Positions 42,315 to 50,614 are shown, numbered from the stretch's first letter. The stretch is DNA of 64,000 nucleotides from a virus (IMGVR_UViG_3300043399_000272:124001-188000); one strand, 5' to 3'. Notes: a model not told the origin generated them from the sequence alone. Program-made: numbers and translations.

Positions 42315-42722
42315 ATGGAATACAAAATTGAAGCTAGCAAACGTAATACCAAATACATCGAAGCACTACTGCCGTCGATGTTGAAGCAACTGAACCTGGA
42401 AAGTAGCAAAAAAGTACTACTTATTAGGGTTGCTGATGAATGTGGGACGAACCAGGGTATTACTATGGATCTTGGTAAAAATATCGGGATTGTCGTTGTC
42501 ATCAAGCCCCGCAGGAATCTCCATCAAATCGGGCTGACTTTGGCCCACGAAATGGTTCATGTAAAGCAACTGGCCAAGGGTACACTAAAAACCCGTAAAA
42601 CTGGGTCATTTATTTGGTCTGGTAAACGCTACGGTAAAAAAACTGAATACTTGAGTATGCCCTGGGAAATTGAAGCATTTAGTAAGCAAGAATTGATTCT
42701 CCGTCGTGCGTACCAGGCTTGA
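42315..42722 (+). CDS. SprT/M48-like metallopeptidase-fold protein
   Basis: 135 residues. GLTLAHEMVHVKQLAKG (~75-91) contains HExxH, the zinc-binding catalytic motif, in a helix; GKRYGKKTEYLSMPWEIEAF could supply the third ligand (Glu). Small for a peptidase and lacking a signal peptide, so cytoplasmic. The ATG coincides with the predicted transcription start, and the only upstream region is the promoter, so no Shine-Dalgarno. Early host-takeover role is possible. Confidence 0.65.
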   Translation: MEYKIEASKRNTKYIEALLPSMLKQLNLESSKKVLLIRVADECGTNQGITMDLGKNIGIVVVIKPRRNLHQIGLTLAHEMVHVKQLAKGTLKTRKTGSFIWSGKRYGKKTEYLSMPWEIEAFSKQELILRRAYQA

Positions 42723-42747
42723 CAATAAATAGTTTTGGGCATACAAT
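42719..42747 (+). promoter_or_regulatory. Sigma70 early promoter 2
   Basis: TTGACA (42719-42724), 17 bases, TACAAT (42742-42747). Followed by ATAAAT after the -35, shared with promoters 4 and 5. The -35 overlaps the stop of the previous gene. Confidence 0.8.
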
Positions 42748-42777
42748 ACATATATTGATTCATTAAAGGAGCTTTGA

Positions 42778-43062
42778 ATGTCTGATGTTTCTTACACCGT
42801 GATTGTGTTCAAAACTGACAAGCGTACCAAGTCTGGCAAGCGTCAGGTTCGTGTGTTTGAACACAAAGCAGACCGCAAGGGCATGAAGGAAGAACTCAAG
42901 CACCTGTATGAAACTTCTTGGTTCGCCAAAGACGGTTACAGTTTTGAGATCCACGAAACCTTCGTGACCCGAAAGAACCTGATGACTGGTAAAGAGTACG
43001 AGGAACGCTATGACACCCCGTATTTCTGCTCTCCGTCTAGCGAATCTTTCTGGTCAAATTAA
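42778..43062 (+). CDS. Early hypothetical protein, 94 aa
   Basis: SDVSYTVIVFKTDKRTKSGK and a following basic helix (RKGMKEELKHLYE), then SFEIHETFVTRKNLMTGKEY; alpha/beta, charged. AAAGGAG Shine-Dalgarno. Single-gene unit between two sigma70 promoters. Codon use leans to CGT/CTG/ACC like the rest of the 42-46 kb module. No family recognised. Confidence 0.65.
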   Translation: MSDVSYTVIVFKTDKRTKSGKRQVRVFEHKADRKGMKEELKHLYETSWFAKDGYSFEIHETFVTRKNLMTGKEYEERYDTPYFCSPSSESFWSN

Positions 43063-43063
43063 T

Positions 43064-43092
43064 TTGACAATAATTCCCAAATCTGACACAAT
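43064..43092 (+). promoter_or_regulatory. Sigma70 early promoter 3
   Basis: TTGACA (43064-43069), 17 bases, CACAAT (43087-43092); same TTGACAATAA start as its neighbours. Confidence 0.7.
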
Positions 43093-43125
43093 ACTTGTAT
43101 TGACACTGAAATAGAGGACAACGAA

Positions 43126-43434
43126 ATGGCACTGACTCCCCTGACCGAACGTCAAAAGGCTCTGATTGTTTCCAATGTTGTTAAGGCATGTAAGAATATT
43201 GACAGCCTTAATCGTACTGGTTACAAGTTTCTCTACCTGTGCAGTGGCTTTATTGCTCACTATGACCTGTATGGTTTCATTGCAACCTACAGCGAACCCG
43301 GTAGCCTCAAGCGTGATATTCTTTCCTATGCTGGTCAAAATCAGTGGAAGAATTTTCGCCCCGGTGAACGTGATTACGATTATTACATGAGCAAGGCTGA
43401 TGTGTACAACCGCATTCTTGCCCAAATTATCTAA
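43126..43434 (+). CDS. Early hypothetical protein, 102 aa
   Basis: Starts MALTPLTERQKALIVSNVVK; helical, with a FLYLCSGFIAHYDLYGFIAT hydrophobic patch and LKRDILSYAGQNQWKNF. GAGGA Shine-Dalgarno. Another one-gene unit with its own promoter. No motif identified. Confidence 0.65.
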   Translation: MALTPLTERQKALIVSNVVKACKNIDSLNRTGYKFLYLCSGFIAHYDLYGFIATYSEPGSLKRDILSYAGQNQWKNFRPGERDYDYYMSKADVYNRILAQII

Positions 43435-43440
43435 AATAGT

Positions 43441-43469
43441 TTGACAATAAATCCGTTATCACATACAAT
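43441..43469 (+). promoter_or_regulatory. Sigma70 early promoter 4
   Basis: TTGACA (43441-43446), 17 bases, TACAAT (43464-43469), within TTGACAATAAATCCG; upstream of the MoxR gene. Confidence 0.8.
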
Positions 43470-43509
43470 CAAGTTTCTTTCTTAACTAAGCCATAATCAA
43501 TAGGAGAAA

Positions 43510-44616
43510 ATGATGGCATCACATGTTTCTGACAATCTGACTATTACTTCCGGTCAAGTACGCAAAGCCTTGCTGACTGCGTTTAAATCAAAACGTCCTG
43601 TATTTTTGTGGGGTCCTCCCGGTATCGGTAAGTCTGAGGTCGTTGCTGAAATCGCTGAGGAACTAGGCGGTATTGTATATGACTTGCGTATGGCGCAAAT
43701 GGAACCTACTGATATTCGTGGTATTCCTTACTTCAACAAAGATATCGGCAAAATGGATTGGGCTCCCCCAGTTGACCTGCCCGATGAAGAAACTGCAAGT
43801 CAGTATCCTGTGGTTGTATTGTTCCTTGATGAAATGAACTCTGCTCCGCCCGCAGTGCAGGCTGCAGGTTATCAACTGATTCTGAACCGTCGTGTCGGTA
43901 AGTACAAACTGCCCGATAACGTTGTTATCGTTGCGGCAGGTAACCGTGACAGTGACAAGGGTGTGACTTATCGTATGCCGATGCCCCTCGCTAACCGATT
44001 CGTTCATATTGAAATGCGAGCCGACTTTGCTTCTTGGCAAAACTGGGCTGTGAACAAAGGCATTCACAAGGACGTTGTTGGTTACTTGTCTTTCGCTAAA
44101 CAAGACCTGTACGACTTTGATTCTAAGTCTGCAAGCCGTGCGTTCGCTACTCCCCGTTCTTGGTGTTTCGTTAGCGACCTGCTGAATGACGAGGATAATG
44201 TTGATACTGATACCTTGTTCAACTTGGTTGCAGGTGCAGTTGGTGAAGGTCTTGCTGTTAAGTTTGCCGCTCACCGTAAGATTGCAGGTAAGATGCCAGA
44301 ACCCACTGACATTCTGACTGGTAAGGTCAAGGATCTTTCTGTTAAAGAAATTTCAGCAATGTACTCCTTGACTATTGCAATGTGTTACGAACTCAAGGAT
44401 GCTGTCACCAACAAGAAAGCGGATAACAAAAAGTTCCACGAAATGGCTGATTATTTCTTCAGCTACATGATGACTAACTTCGAGACTGAGTTGGTTGTTA
44501 TGGGTGCTAAGATTGCACTGAAAACGTATCAACTTCCGATTGAACCTAGTCAACTTAAGAATTTTGACGAGTTCCATAAGAAGTATGGTAAGTACATCGT
44601 AGAAGCAGGCAATTGA
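43510..44616 (+). CDS. MoxR-family AAA+ ATPase
   Basis: 368 residues. FLWGPPGIGKSE (~33-44) is Walker A, VVLFLDEMN (~102-110) Walker B, AAGNRDSD sensor 1, and PLANRFVHIEM the following conserved block. MoxR ATPases act as chaperones that remodel or load metal onto partner complexes, usually with a VWA-domain protein; such a protein is encoded at 44904. ATGATG start (43510/43513) after AGGAG. Ends before a strong terminator. Confidence 0.88.
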   Translation: MMASHVSDNLTITSGQVRKALLTAFKSKRPVFLWGPPGIGKSEVVAEIAEELGGIVYDLRMAQMEPTDIRGIPYFNKDIGKMDWAPPVDLPDEETASQYPVVVLFLDEMNSAPPAVQAAGYQLILNRRVGKYKLPDNVVIVAAGNRDSDKGVTYRMPMPLANRFVHIEMRADFASWQNWAVNKGIHKDVVGYLSFAKQDLYDFDSKSASRAFATPRSWCFVSDLLNDEDNVDTDTLFNLVAGAVGEGLAVKFAAHRKIAGKMPEPTDILTGKVKDLSVKEISAMYSLTIAMCYELKDAVTNKKADNKKFHEMADYFFSYMMTNFETELVVMGAKIALKTYQLPIEPSQLKNFDEFHKKYGKYIVEAGN

Positions 44617-44654
44617 TTCTACGACTCCCGGGGGACTTATACTCCCCTTTTACA

Positions 44655-44689
44655 GGGTGAGAGTATAAAAATATTCTCACCCTTTTTTT
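44655..44689 (+). terminator. Strong terminator after the MoxR gene
   Basis: GGGTGAGA-GTAT-AAAA-ATAT-TCTCACCC, 11 paired positions with a G/T bulge, then seven T. Confidence 0.9.
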
Positions 44690-44702
44690 CTAAGGAATAA
44701 AC

Positions 44703-44855
44703 ATGTCTGGTAAAAAGTATTTTTATGCTCTTGGTCAAAGTGTCCGAGCACGTGGTCTTACCAAATCACAAGGTGAGGAACGGTACTCATTAGATAGTGC
44801 ATTGCCCTATGCAAGGATTGCGTTTGATGCGGGTTTTCGCGGGCTTAGTCTTTGA
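44703..44855 (+). CDS. 50-residue early hypothetical protein
   Basis: MSGKKYFYALGQSVRARGLT then an amphipathic end (LPYARIAFDAGFRGLSL). Preceded by TAAGGAATAA. The stop overlaps the next -35 box. Basic and small; could bind a host protein, but nothing shows this. Confidence 0.55.
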   Translation: MSGKKYFYALGQSVRARGLTKSQGEERYSLDSALPYARIAFDAGFRGLSL

Positions 44856-44880
44856 CAATAAATCGTTTTGCTGTTATAAT
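44852..44880 (+). promoter_or_regulatory. Sigma70 early promoter 5 (full consensus)
   Basis: TTGACA (44852-44857), 17 bases, TATAAT (44875-44880): both hexamers are perfect. Drives the VWA gene. Confidence 0.9.
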
Positions 44881-44903
44881 ATTCACATTGTTAAGGAGTA
44901 ACC

Positions 44904-46190
44904 ATGAGCGAAGTCATCGACAAATCTAAGTCAAAAAAGAAGCGTAGCGAAAAGTTTGAAAAACTAGTGGGACCTATGGATCCTAAAGTAGACGCACAAG
45001 CACGTGAGCGTTTGGTTACTGCTCGTGTCGGTCTGTTGTTGCGCCAAAGTTTCTATGGTAACCTTGCTACCCGAATGAAGTTGATTAACGCAGACGAATG
45101 GTGTAGCACTGCGGCAACTGACGGTCTCAATTTCTACTACAACTCTAGATTTATTATGATGCTGAAAACCAAAGAGGTTGAATTCCTTTTTGGTCACGAA
45201 GTGTTGCACGTAGTCTACGACCACATCGACCGTCGAGGCAGTCGTGATCCTCAAATCTGGAACATCGCAAACGATTATACAGTTAACGCAGACTTGAAGC
45301 GACACAAAATTGGTCAGTTTATTACTACTGTGCCGTGTCTGTACGAACAAAAATATGACGGAAAAACTTCTGAGGAAATCTATGACGACCTCATGAAGAA
45401 TCTTCCTAAACTTGATCTTGACCAACTCATTGACCAAATGATTGACGATCATATGGACAATGAAGGTGATTCCGATGACGAAAACGGAAACGAGGGTAAA
45501 GCTAAACGTCCTAAGATGAGTGCGGAAGAACGTGAACGTGTCCGTCAAGAAATCAAGCAGGCTGTAATTGCTGCCGCACAAACGGCTGAAGCAGGTCAAC
45601 TCCCTAAAGGTGTTGAGCGCATCATTAAACAAGCAACAAATCCTATCATGCCTTGGCGTGAACTGTTGCAAGTTAACCTGACTAGCGCAATTCGTAACGA
45701 TTACTCTTGGATTCGTCCTAGTCGTAGAAGTTGGCACATGGATGCAGTCATGCCTGGTATGACTCCGGGTGAAGAAATTGATGTTACTATTGCAATCGAT
45801 ATGTCTGGTTCTATCAGCGACAAGCAAGCCCAGCAGTTTCTTGCTGAGATTGCTGGTATGATGAATGCATTTGATGGCTATAAGGTGCATGTGTTCTGTT
45901 TCGACACTGACATTTATAATCCTAAAGATTATACCTCTGAGAACATGGACTCTATTGAGGAATATGAACCGAAAGGTGGCGGCGGCACAGATTTCGATGC
46001 TATCTTTGACTACCTTAAGAAAGAAGCAATCGAACCTAAGCGATTGATTGTGTTCACTGATGGTTATCCCTGCGGTTCATGGGGTGATGAAAACTATTGT
46101 GATACTACTTGGATCATTCACGGAGATCCTGATCCGAATCCCCCGTTCGGTACTTGGGCTATCTATGATGACCATAGGAAAGGTAACTAA
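44904..46190 (+). CDS. VWA-like protein with HEVLH metal site, partner of the MoxR ATPase
   Basis: 428 residues. The N-terminal part has FLFGHEVLHVVYDHIDRRG (~94-112), an HExxH zinc site as in the DUF2201 N-terminal domain. The acidic middle (DHMDNEGDSDDENGNEGKAK) is a linker. The C-terminal VWA-like domain has AIDMSGSIS (~297-305), a MIDAS-type DxSxS, and later GGGGTDF and VFTDGYP. AAGGAG Shine-Dalgarno and perfect promoter. Together with the MoxR ATPase it resembles a RavA-ViaA-type pair. What the phage uses it for is unknown. Confidence 0.85.
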   Translation: MSEVIDKSKSKKKRSEKFEKLVGPMDPKVDAQARERLVTARVGLLLRQSFYGNLATRMKLINADEWCSTAATDGLNFYYNSRFIMMLKTKEVEFLFGHEVLHVVYDHIDRRGSRDPQIWNIANDYTVNADLKRHKIGQFITTVPCLYEQKYDGKTSEEIYDDLMKNLPKLDLDQLIDQMIDDHMDNEGDSDDENGNEGKAKRPKMSAEERERVRQEIKQAVIAAAQTAEAGQLPKGVERIIKQATNPIMPWRELLQVNLTSAIRNDYSWIRPSRRSWHMDAVMPGMTPGEEIDVTIAIDMSGSISDKQAQQFLAEIAGMMNAFDGYKVHVFCFDTDIYNPKDYTSENMDSIEEYEPKGGGGTDFDAIFDYLKKEAIEPKRLIVFTDGYPCGSWGDENYCDTTWIIHGDPDPNPPFGTWAIYDDHRKGN

Positions 46191-46312
46191 TGGAACTCTT
46201 TTTAGATATTTTAGGCTACGGATTCATTGCAGTAGTATTACTTGTTATTGCATATCTGTTTGTAAAAATTTTTATTGGTGGTCTAGAGGCACTAACTAAA
46301 GATAATGATTGA
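46190..46312 (+). CDS. 40-residue single-span membrane protein
   Basis: TAATG overlap with the VWA gene. MELFLDILGYGFIAVVLLVI and following hydrophobics make one membrane helix, then KIFIGGLEALTKDND. ATGA-type overlap with the next gene. May anchor or respond to the complex before it (speculative). Confidence 0.55.
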   Translation: MELFLDILGYGFIAVVLLVIAYLFVKIFIGGLEALTKDND

Positions 46313-46538
46313 CCAAGAAGCGGGTGTAGTATACGAATCTCCTGATGGAGGTAAGACTATCTACGCCCGCACCATCGGCTCTGCTACCAGAACTCTAGTT
46401 AGTGTAGATGAACTTGTTGTCAAGGAACAACAGTTATTAGATCGATGGAAAGGTTTGAAACGTGCAGTGTTCATGGATGATCCGGTAATCAATGACCTAC
46501 TTAGTAAGATAGACGTTCTTGTAGAATTGAAAAGATGA
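46305..46538 (+). CDS. Hypothetical protein, 77 aa
   Basis: MIDQEAGVVYESPDGGKTIY start, beta hairpin followed by a helical charged region (VVKEQQLLDRWKGLKRAVFM). Overlaps both neighbours, so it belongs to the VWA operon tail. No family recognised. Confidence 0.6.
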   Translation: MIDQEAGVVYESPDGGKTIYARTIGSATRTLVSVDELVVKEQQLLDRWKGLKRAVFMDDPVINDLLSKIDVLVELKR

Positions 46539-46798
46539 TGGATTCTATTAATCCTATCACGTGGTTTAGTACACGTGAAGTTCCATTTGTACCAAAACAT
46601 TTCGTAAAGGCAAGCACCCCTCTAACTACTAAGTCTTTGTTTTGGGTAAAATCAACACTCACCGGTAGATACAGCTATCAGGCTAACTATGAGAACTCTA
46701 TTGTATTCAACGAATCAATGGTGATATTTTTCGAAGATCCTGCCGAACTTACGATATATGAACTACGTTGGTCGGGCACAAATATTTTTTCATCATAA
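46535..46798 (+). CDS. Hypothetical protein, 87 aa
   Basis: MMDSINPITWFSTREVPFVP, then basic and beta-rich (LFWVKSTLTGRYSYQANYEN). ATGATG start overlaps the previous stop. Unknown. Confidence 0.6.
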   Translation: MMDSINPITWFSTREVPFVPKHFVKASTPLTTKSLFWVKSTLTGRYSYQANYENSIVFNESMVIFFEDPAELTIYELRWSGTNIFSS

Positions 46799-46837
46799 AA
46801 CTCACGTTAAATATATACATCCTTAAGGAGATATATT

Positions 46838-47530
46838 ATGAGTTTTTTACGCCATATCGGTAAAATAGGTGATCGTAAGGTTGCTATTTTATTCAGAGAA
46901 GTGCCCGGAGAACCACATATGTGCTTAGTCGCATATACGGAAACATTGAATCAGCACATACATGATCCTATGATGGCATGTATTGAAAGTGACATTGGTC
47001 AAAACAGTGAGAATCTTGCTGACGCATTGAATAGAACATATACCAAAGACGGTAAGATTATTTTACAAGTGTTGCATTCACAGGGGTTGATTAAAAAAGT
47101 ACAAACACAACAGGTACTTGCTACTCCCACCCCTACTACTAACATTAAGTTGAATGAGTTGAACAAAATACTTGATGAAATGAAACAAGGTGAAGATGCT
47201 GTTAAGCGTTTGGCTGAACTTGATGCAAGTCGTGGTTTGCAAGATCCTGTGGATGTTGCACGTAGAATGCGCGGAGAGTCTACATTACCTGCATCGCAAC
47301 CAGTTTCACCAGCACAAGGAATATTAGGTGACGCACAGATAGCTAATAACCTCAGGCAACAGGCTGAACGTATGGCTGCAGAAGCAAAGGGCTTGCTAGC
47401 AGAGTCTAGCAGATTGATGAAGGAAGCAGCACAACTAGAAGGTGTTATGCCTGAAACAACCCACGCAGTACCTGTTGTTAGTGAAACTAAAAAAAGAGGT
47501 CGTCCTGCAAAGGCAAAGATTTTATCATAA
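46838..47530 (+). CDS. Coiled-coil protein with AT-hook-like tail, 230 aa
   Basis: Residues 1-85 are a compact domain (IGKIGDRKVAILFREVPGEP, MCLVAYTETLNQHIHDPMMA). The middle is a Pro/Thr linker and helix (LNKILDEMKQGEDAVKRLAE), then an Ala/Glu coiled coil (LRQQAERMAAEAKGLLAESS), and the end KKRGRPAKAK, an RGRP AT-hook core that binds AT-rich DNA minor groove. AAGGAG Shine-Dalgarno at 46825. Possible phage nucleoid or transcription-related factor (inference). Confidence 0.65.
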   Translation: MSFLRHIGKIGDRKVAILFREVPGEPHMCLVAYTETLNQHIHDPMMACIESDIGQNSENLADALNRTYTKDGKIILQVLHSQGLIKKVQTQQVLATPTPTTNIKLNELNKILDEMKQGEDAVKRLAELDASRGLQDPVDVARRMRGESTLPASQPVSPAQGILGDAQIANNLRQQAERMAAEAKGLLAESSRLMKEAAQLEGVMPETTHAVPVVSETKKRGRPAKAKILS

Positions 47531-47538
47531 GTAATTAG

Positions 47539-47835
47539 ATGACACCTGAATATTTAAGAAAATGGGAATCTATTATAGAGGACATTGATAAAGTAAAAGT
47601 ACCAGTTCAGTTCATCAAAAAAATTATTGTTAAAATGACTGGTAAAAAACAACATACTATCAATATTCAAAATTTGCTAAAGCAAGGATTAGACCCTGAA
47701 GAAATCGAAGAATTAGTAAGTCGCAAGCTACATGAACTCGACCCGCTGATAACAAGTTTTGAATTTATTTTAAATATTGAAAGTATTGCTGAAACGGTAC
47801 AACCTCAAACAGATAAACTATTGAATAAGTTATGA
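47539..47835 (+). CDS. Helical hypothetical protein, 98 aa
   Basis: EDIDKVKVPVQFIKKIIVKM, then a helix-turn-like IQNLLKQGLDPEEIEELVSR. Mostly alpha. Ends by ATGA overlap with the DHFR gene. Could be a small regulator; not assignable. Confidence 0.6.
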   Translation: MTPEYLRKWESIIEDIDKVKVPVQFIKKIIVKMTGKKQHTINIQNLLKQGLDPEEIEELVSRKLHELDPLITSFEFILNIESIAETVQPQTDKLLNKL

Positions 47836-48275
47836 AATTAATCATTGCTTGTGATCCTAAAGGAGGAATAGGCTTTGATGGTAAGTTGCCCTGGAGTAAA
47901 ATCGAGGGCGATTTGCCAAGATTCAAGGCATTAACAACTGGTAAGATTGTACTGATGGGACGCAATACATATGACAATTTACCGAAGAAACCTCTACCCA
48001 ACAGAGTTAATTGGGTAAAATCAACACGCCCTATCAATGATGTTGTTAATCCTGATGATAACATGATTAAAACAGAAAAAGATGTTTGGTTAATAGGCGG
48101 CGCAAAGATGGTTGAAAGCTATTGGCAATATATCGATGAAATACATCTATCTAGGACCTTTGCCGAATATACTTGTGATACTTTTATAAGTCTAGTACAA
48201 TTAGAAAATGAGTTTATGTGCTGGTTTAAAGAAAATCAATCAGACCATTCTTATGAAATTTGGAAAAGAAGATGA
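47832..48275 (+). CDS. folA: Dihydrofolate reductase
   Basis: 147 residues. LIIACDPKGGIGFDGKLPW (folate/NADPH start), GKIVLMGRNTYDNLP and VWLIGGAKMVESY are the conserved DHFR blocks; a Glu (in IEGDLPRF) sits where the active-site acid is expected. Slightly shorter than bacterial FolA (~160). Regenerates tetrahydrofolate used up by the thymidylate synthase encoded 0.2 kb downstream, as frd and td do in T4. Confidence 0.9.
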   Translation: MKLIIACDPKGGIGFDGKLPWSKIEGDLPRFKALTTGKIVLMGRNTYDNLPKKPLPNRVNWVKSTRPINDVVNPDDNMIKTEKDVWLIGGAKMVESYWQYIDEIHLSRTFAEYTCDTFISLVQLENEFMCWFKENQSDHSYEIWKRR

Positions 48276-48505
48276 TAGATATAAAATGGTATAATGATCA
48301 AACTGCTAAGATTGCATACGACCAAATGCGTTCTAAATTAGATCCTCTTGTCGTTGAAATGTTTCCTGAATATGAATTAAGTCACTTCGGTATTAATAGG
48401 AACAATGATACAGAAGAAGTTATAATTAAACTGCACTTGAACAAATTAGGAACAGTTAAGGTTGTTGGAACAGAACCCTGGAATGATTATACGAGATTAA
48501 AATGA
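48272..48505 (+). CDS. Hypothetical protein, 77 aa, between DHFR and thymidylate synthase
   Basis: ATG at 48272 overlaps the DHFR stop (ATGA); the TTG at 48260 is less likely. MIDIKWYNDQTAKIAYDQMR, then beta (EVIIKLHLNKLGTVKVVGTE). Overlaps the thymidylate synthase start. No family recognised; position suggests a nucleotide-metabolism accessory. Confidence 0.6.
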   Translation: MIDIKWYNDQTAKIAYDQMRSKLDPLVVEMFPEYELSHFGINRNNDTEEVIIKLHLNKLGTVKVVGTEPWNDYTRLK

Positions 48506-49401
48506 AACAATATCACGATTTACTACAAGATATATTAGACAACGGAATTGAAAAAGATGATAGAACTAGTGTTGGGACTTATAGTGTTTTTGGACGTCAT
48601 CTTCGCTTTGATTTGCGTAGGGGCTTTCCCGCAGTCACTACTAAAAAATTGGCATGGAAGGCTTGTGTCGGTGAGCTTCTATGGTTTATTGAAGGATCTG
48701 GTGATGAGCGTAGATTGGCAGAACTCACCCATGGTACTACCGAAGGCAAGGTTACTATCTGGACGCCGAATGCGCTTGCGCCCTACTGGAAACCTAAAGC
48801 GAAATTCGAGGGGGATTTGGGTAGGGTCTATGGCGTACAATGGCGCCACTGGAACAAATATACGGAAGAGAAAGACTACGGCGAGGCGCACAAAGGTGGG
48901 CAACGCCTAGCAGTAGATAAGACAGAAATCGATCAGTTAGCAAATTTAATTGAAGGTTTGAAAACTGACCCTAATAGTCGCAGACATATACTAAGCGCAT
49001 GGAACGTTGCAGAACTAGACCAAATGGCATTGCCTCCGTGTCATGTAATGTGTCAATTCCATGTTAGCAAATATAGAGAACTTAGTTGTCACATGTATCA
49101 ACGAAGTGTTGATGTGTTCTTAGGTCTACCATTCAACATTGCTAGTTATGCTCTACTCACACATATGATTGCACAAGTATGTGATTTCACTGTAGGTGAT
49201 CTAATCATCAGCACCGGTGATACACATATCTATAAGAATCATGTTGAACAAGTTAAAGAACAATTGTCACGCCGTGCATTCGGTATGCCCTCGTTGATTC
49301 TCAATCCTGAGATTAAAGACATTACAAAATTTACAATGAACGACATTCACCTTGAAGGATATGAAAGTCATGGACCAATTAAAGCAATCATGGCAGTCTG
49401 A
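48502..49401 (+). CDS. thyA: Thymidylate synthase (ThyA)
   Basis: 299 residues. DRTSVGTYSVFGRHLRFDLR, WKACVGELLWFIEGSGDER, LPPCHVMCQFHV (catalytic Cys ~180), SCHMYQRSVDVFLGLPFNIA and GDTHIYKNH are the classic ThyA blocks. Makes dTMP from dUMP with methylene-THF; with the DHFR it supports phage DNA synthesis. No intron interrupts it, unlike T4 td. Confidence 0.95.
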   Translation: MKQYHDLLQDILDNGIEKDDRTSVGTYSVFGRHLRFDLRRGFPAVTTKKLAWKACVGELLWFIEGSGDERRLAELTHGTTEGKVTIWTPNALAPYWKPKAKFEGDLGRVYGVQWRHWNKYTEEKDYGEAHKGGQRLAVDKTEIDQLANLIEGLKTDPNSRRHILSAWNVAELDQMALPPCHVMCQFHVSKYRELSCHMYQRSVDVFLGLPFNIASYALLTHMIAQVCDFTVGDLIISTGDTHIYKNHVEQVKEQLSRRAFGMPSLILNPEIKDITKFTMNDIHLEGYESHGPIKAIMAV

Positions 49402-49651
49402 CAATGAAGATGCCGTAACATCTTGTTGTGTGGTACATACATTCAATATGGGTGATGTAGAAGATCCCGATTTGTTGGCGGCTCAGAGTTTGTTTGAATT
49501 TGAAAAATCAGAAAAAGGTGAGTGGGTAATGAAAAATTCAGCACCTGTTGCTAGTTGGCATAGGATGCCCAAAGACTACGGATGGCAATATCAAATTCGT
49601 GCGTATCTGACACCCGAAAAAATGACATATTATAAATTGAAGTACGAATGA
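49370..49651 (+). CDS. Hypothetical protein, 93 aa
   Basis: Starts inside the end of thyA. The ATG at 49370 (MDQLKQSWQSDNED) sits 11 bases after AAGGA; TTG 49352 and ATG 49361 are alternatives. VTSCCVVHTFNMGDVEDPDL, FEFEKSEKGEWVM and YGWQYQIRAYLTPEKMTYYK are beta-rich. Overlaps the epimerase start. Function unknown. Confidence 0.6.
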   Translation: MDQLKQSWQSDNEDAVTSCCVVHTFNMGDVEDPDLLAAQSLFEFEKSEKGEWVMKNSAPVASWHRMPKDYGWQYQIRAYLTPEKMTYYKLKYE

Positions 49652-50610
49652 AAATTTTAGTAACAGGTGGATTAGGTCTTATAGGCCACCACGTTGTAAA
49701 ACGTTTGCAAAACATGAGTCACCAAGTATCTATCATGGATACACGGACTACATATGGCGTTATCCCACGTGAAGAAATCACTTATTTGATGGGCGAACGT
49801 CTTAAACAGATTCCGTCAATTGAAAGGTTATATGACTTTGATATTGCAAATCAAGGACAAGTAAATCACGTATTTTATAAAGAAGAACCTGAACTTGTCA
49901 TCCACATGGCTAGTTTCCCTCGACAAAAAGTTGTAAATGCAAATCCTGCATTAGGTTCAAGAACTATGTCAGAGGGATTATTGAATCTATGTGAAGCTAG
50001 TGTAGAATACGGAGCCAAACGTTTCTTGTATATCAGCTCCAGTATGGTGTACGGAGATTTCAAAGATGATGTTAAAGAGGATTATAATTGCAAACCTCAA
50101 GGTCAATATGGAATAATGAAACTAGCAGGAGAACACCTTGTCAAAGACTACAGCCGTCGTAATTGCTTCACTCACACTATCATTCGTCCTAGTGCTGTTT
50201 ACGGGCCACTTGATGTTGAAGATAGAGTCATATCAAAATTCATGCTCACAGCAATGCGAGGAGAAGTGCTCAAGGTCAATGGAGCGACGGAAACCTTGGA
50301 CTTCACCTACGTTGAAGATGCCGCAGACGGTATAGTTGCCGCAGCACTATCAGACAATACACACAACAAAACTTATAACATAACTAAGAGCCATAGCCAT
50401 AGTTTATTAGATGCTGCTAACCTTGCAGTAAAGATTGTGGGTAAAGGCACAGTTAATGTCAGGGATAGAGATCCTGACTTTCCTAGCAGGGGAGCGTTAA
50501 ATATCGATGCCGCACGTAAGGACTTTGGATTTGATCCAAAAGTAGACGTTGAAGAAGGCTTTCAGAAATACTATGATTGGTTAAAGGATTCTACATACTA
50601 TAATAAATAA
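49648..50610 (+). CDS. NAD-dependent sugar epimerase/dehydratase (extended SDR)
   Basis: 320 residues. VTGGLGLIGHHVV (5-17) is the NAD-binding GxxGxxG, LYISSSMVYGD and YGIMKLAGE (YxxxK, ~154-158) the catalytic parts, and RPSAVYGP the following conserved block. The family interconverts nucleotide sugars such as UDP-glucose/galactose. May supply donors for the glycosyltransferase-like genes at 15-17 kb or alter host surface sugars. Exact substrate not readable. Confidence 0.85.
   Translation: MKILVTGGLGLIGHHVVKRLQNMSHQVSIMDTRTTYGVIPREEITYLMGERLKQIPSIERLYDFDIANQGQVNHVFYKEEPELVIHMASFPRQKVVNANPALGSRTMSEGLLNLCEASVEYGAKRFLYISSSMVYGDFKDDVKEDYNCKPQGQYGIMKLAGEHLVKDYSRRNCFTHTIIRPSAVYGPLDVEDRVISKFMLTAMRGEVLKVNGATETLDFTYVEDAADGIVAAALSDNTHNKTYNITKSHSHSLLDAANLAVKIVGKGTVNVRDRDPDFPSRGALNIDAARKDFGFDPKVDVEEGFQKYYDWLKDSTYYNK
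50602..50609 (+). promoter_or_regulatory. Late promoter box abutting the start codon
   Basis: AATAAATA ends five bases before the ATG at 50615 and overlaps the epimerase stop; no Shine-Dalgarno. Confidence 0.6.
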
Positions 50611-50614
50611 CAGT

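Noticed and set aside
43663-44274. Long minus-strand frame inside the MoxR gene, and a similar one at 44964-45890
   Set aside because: Shadow frames of strongly supported plus-strand genes; composition is Arg/Ser/Cys-rich and without motifs.
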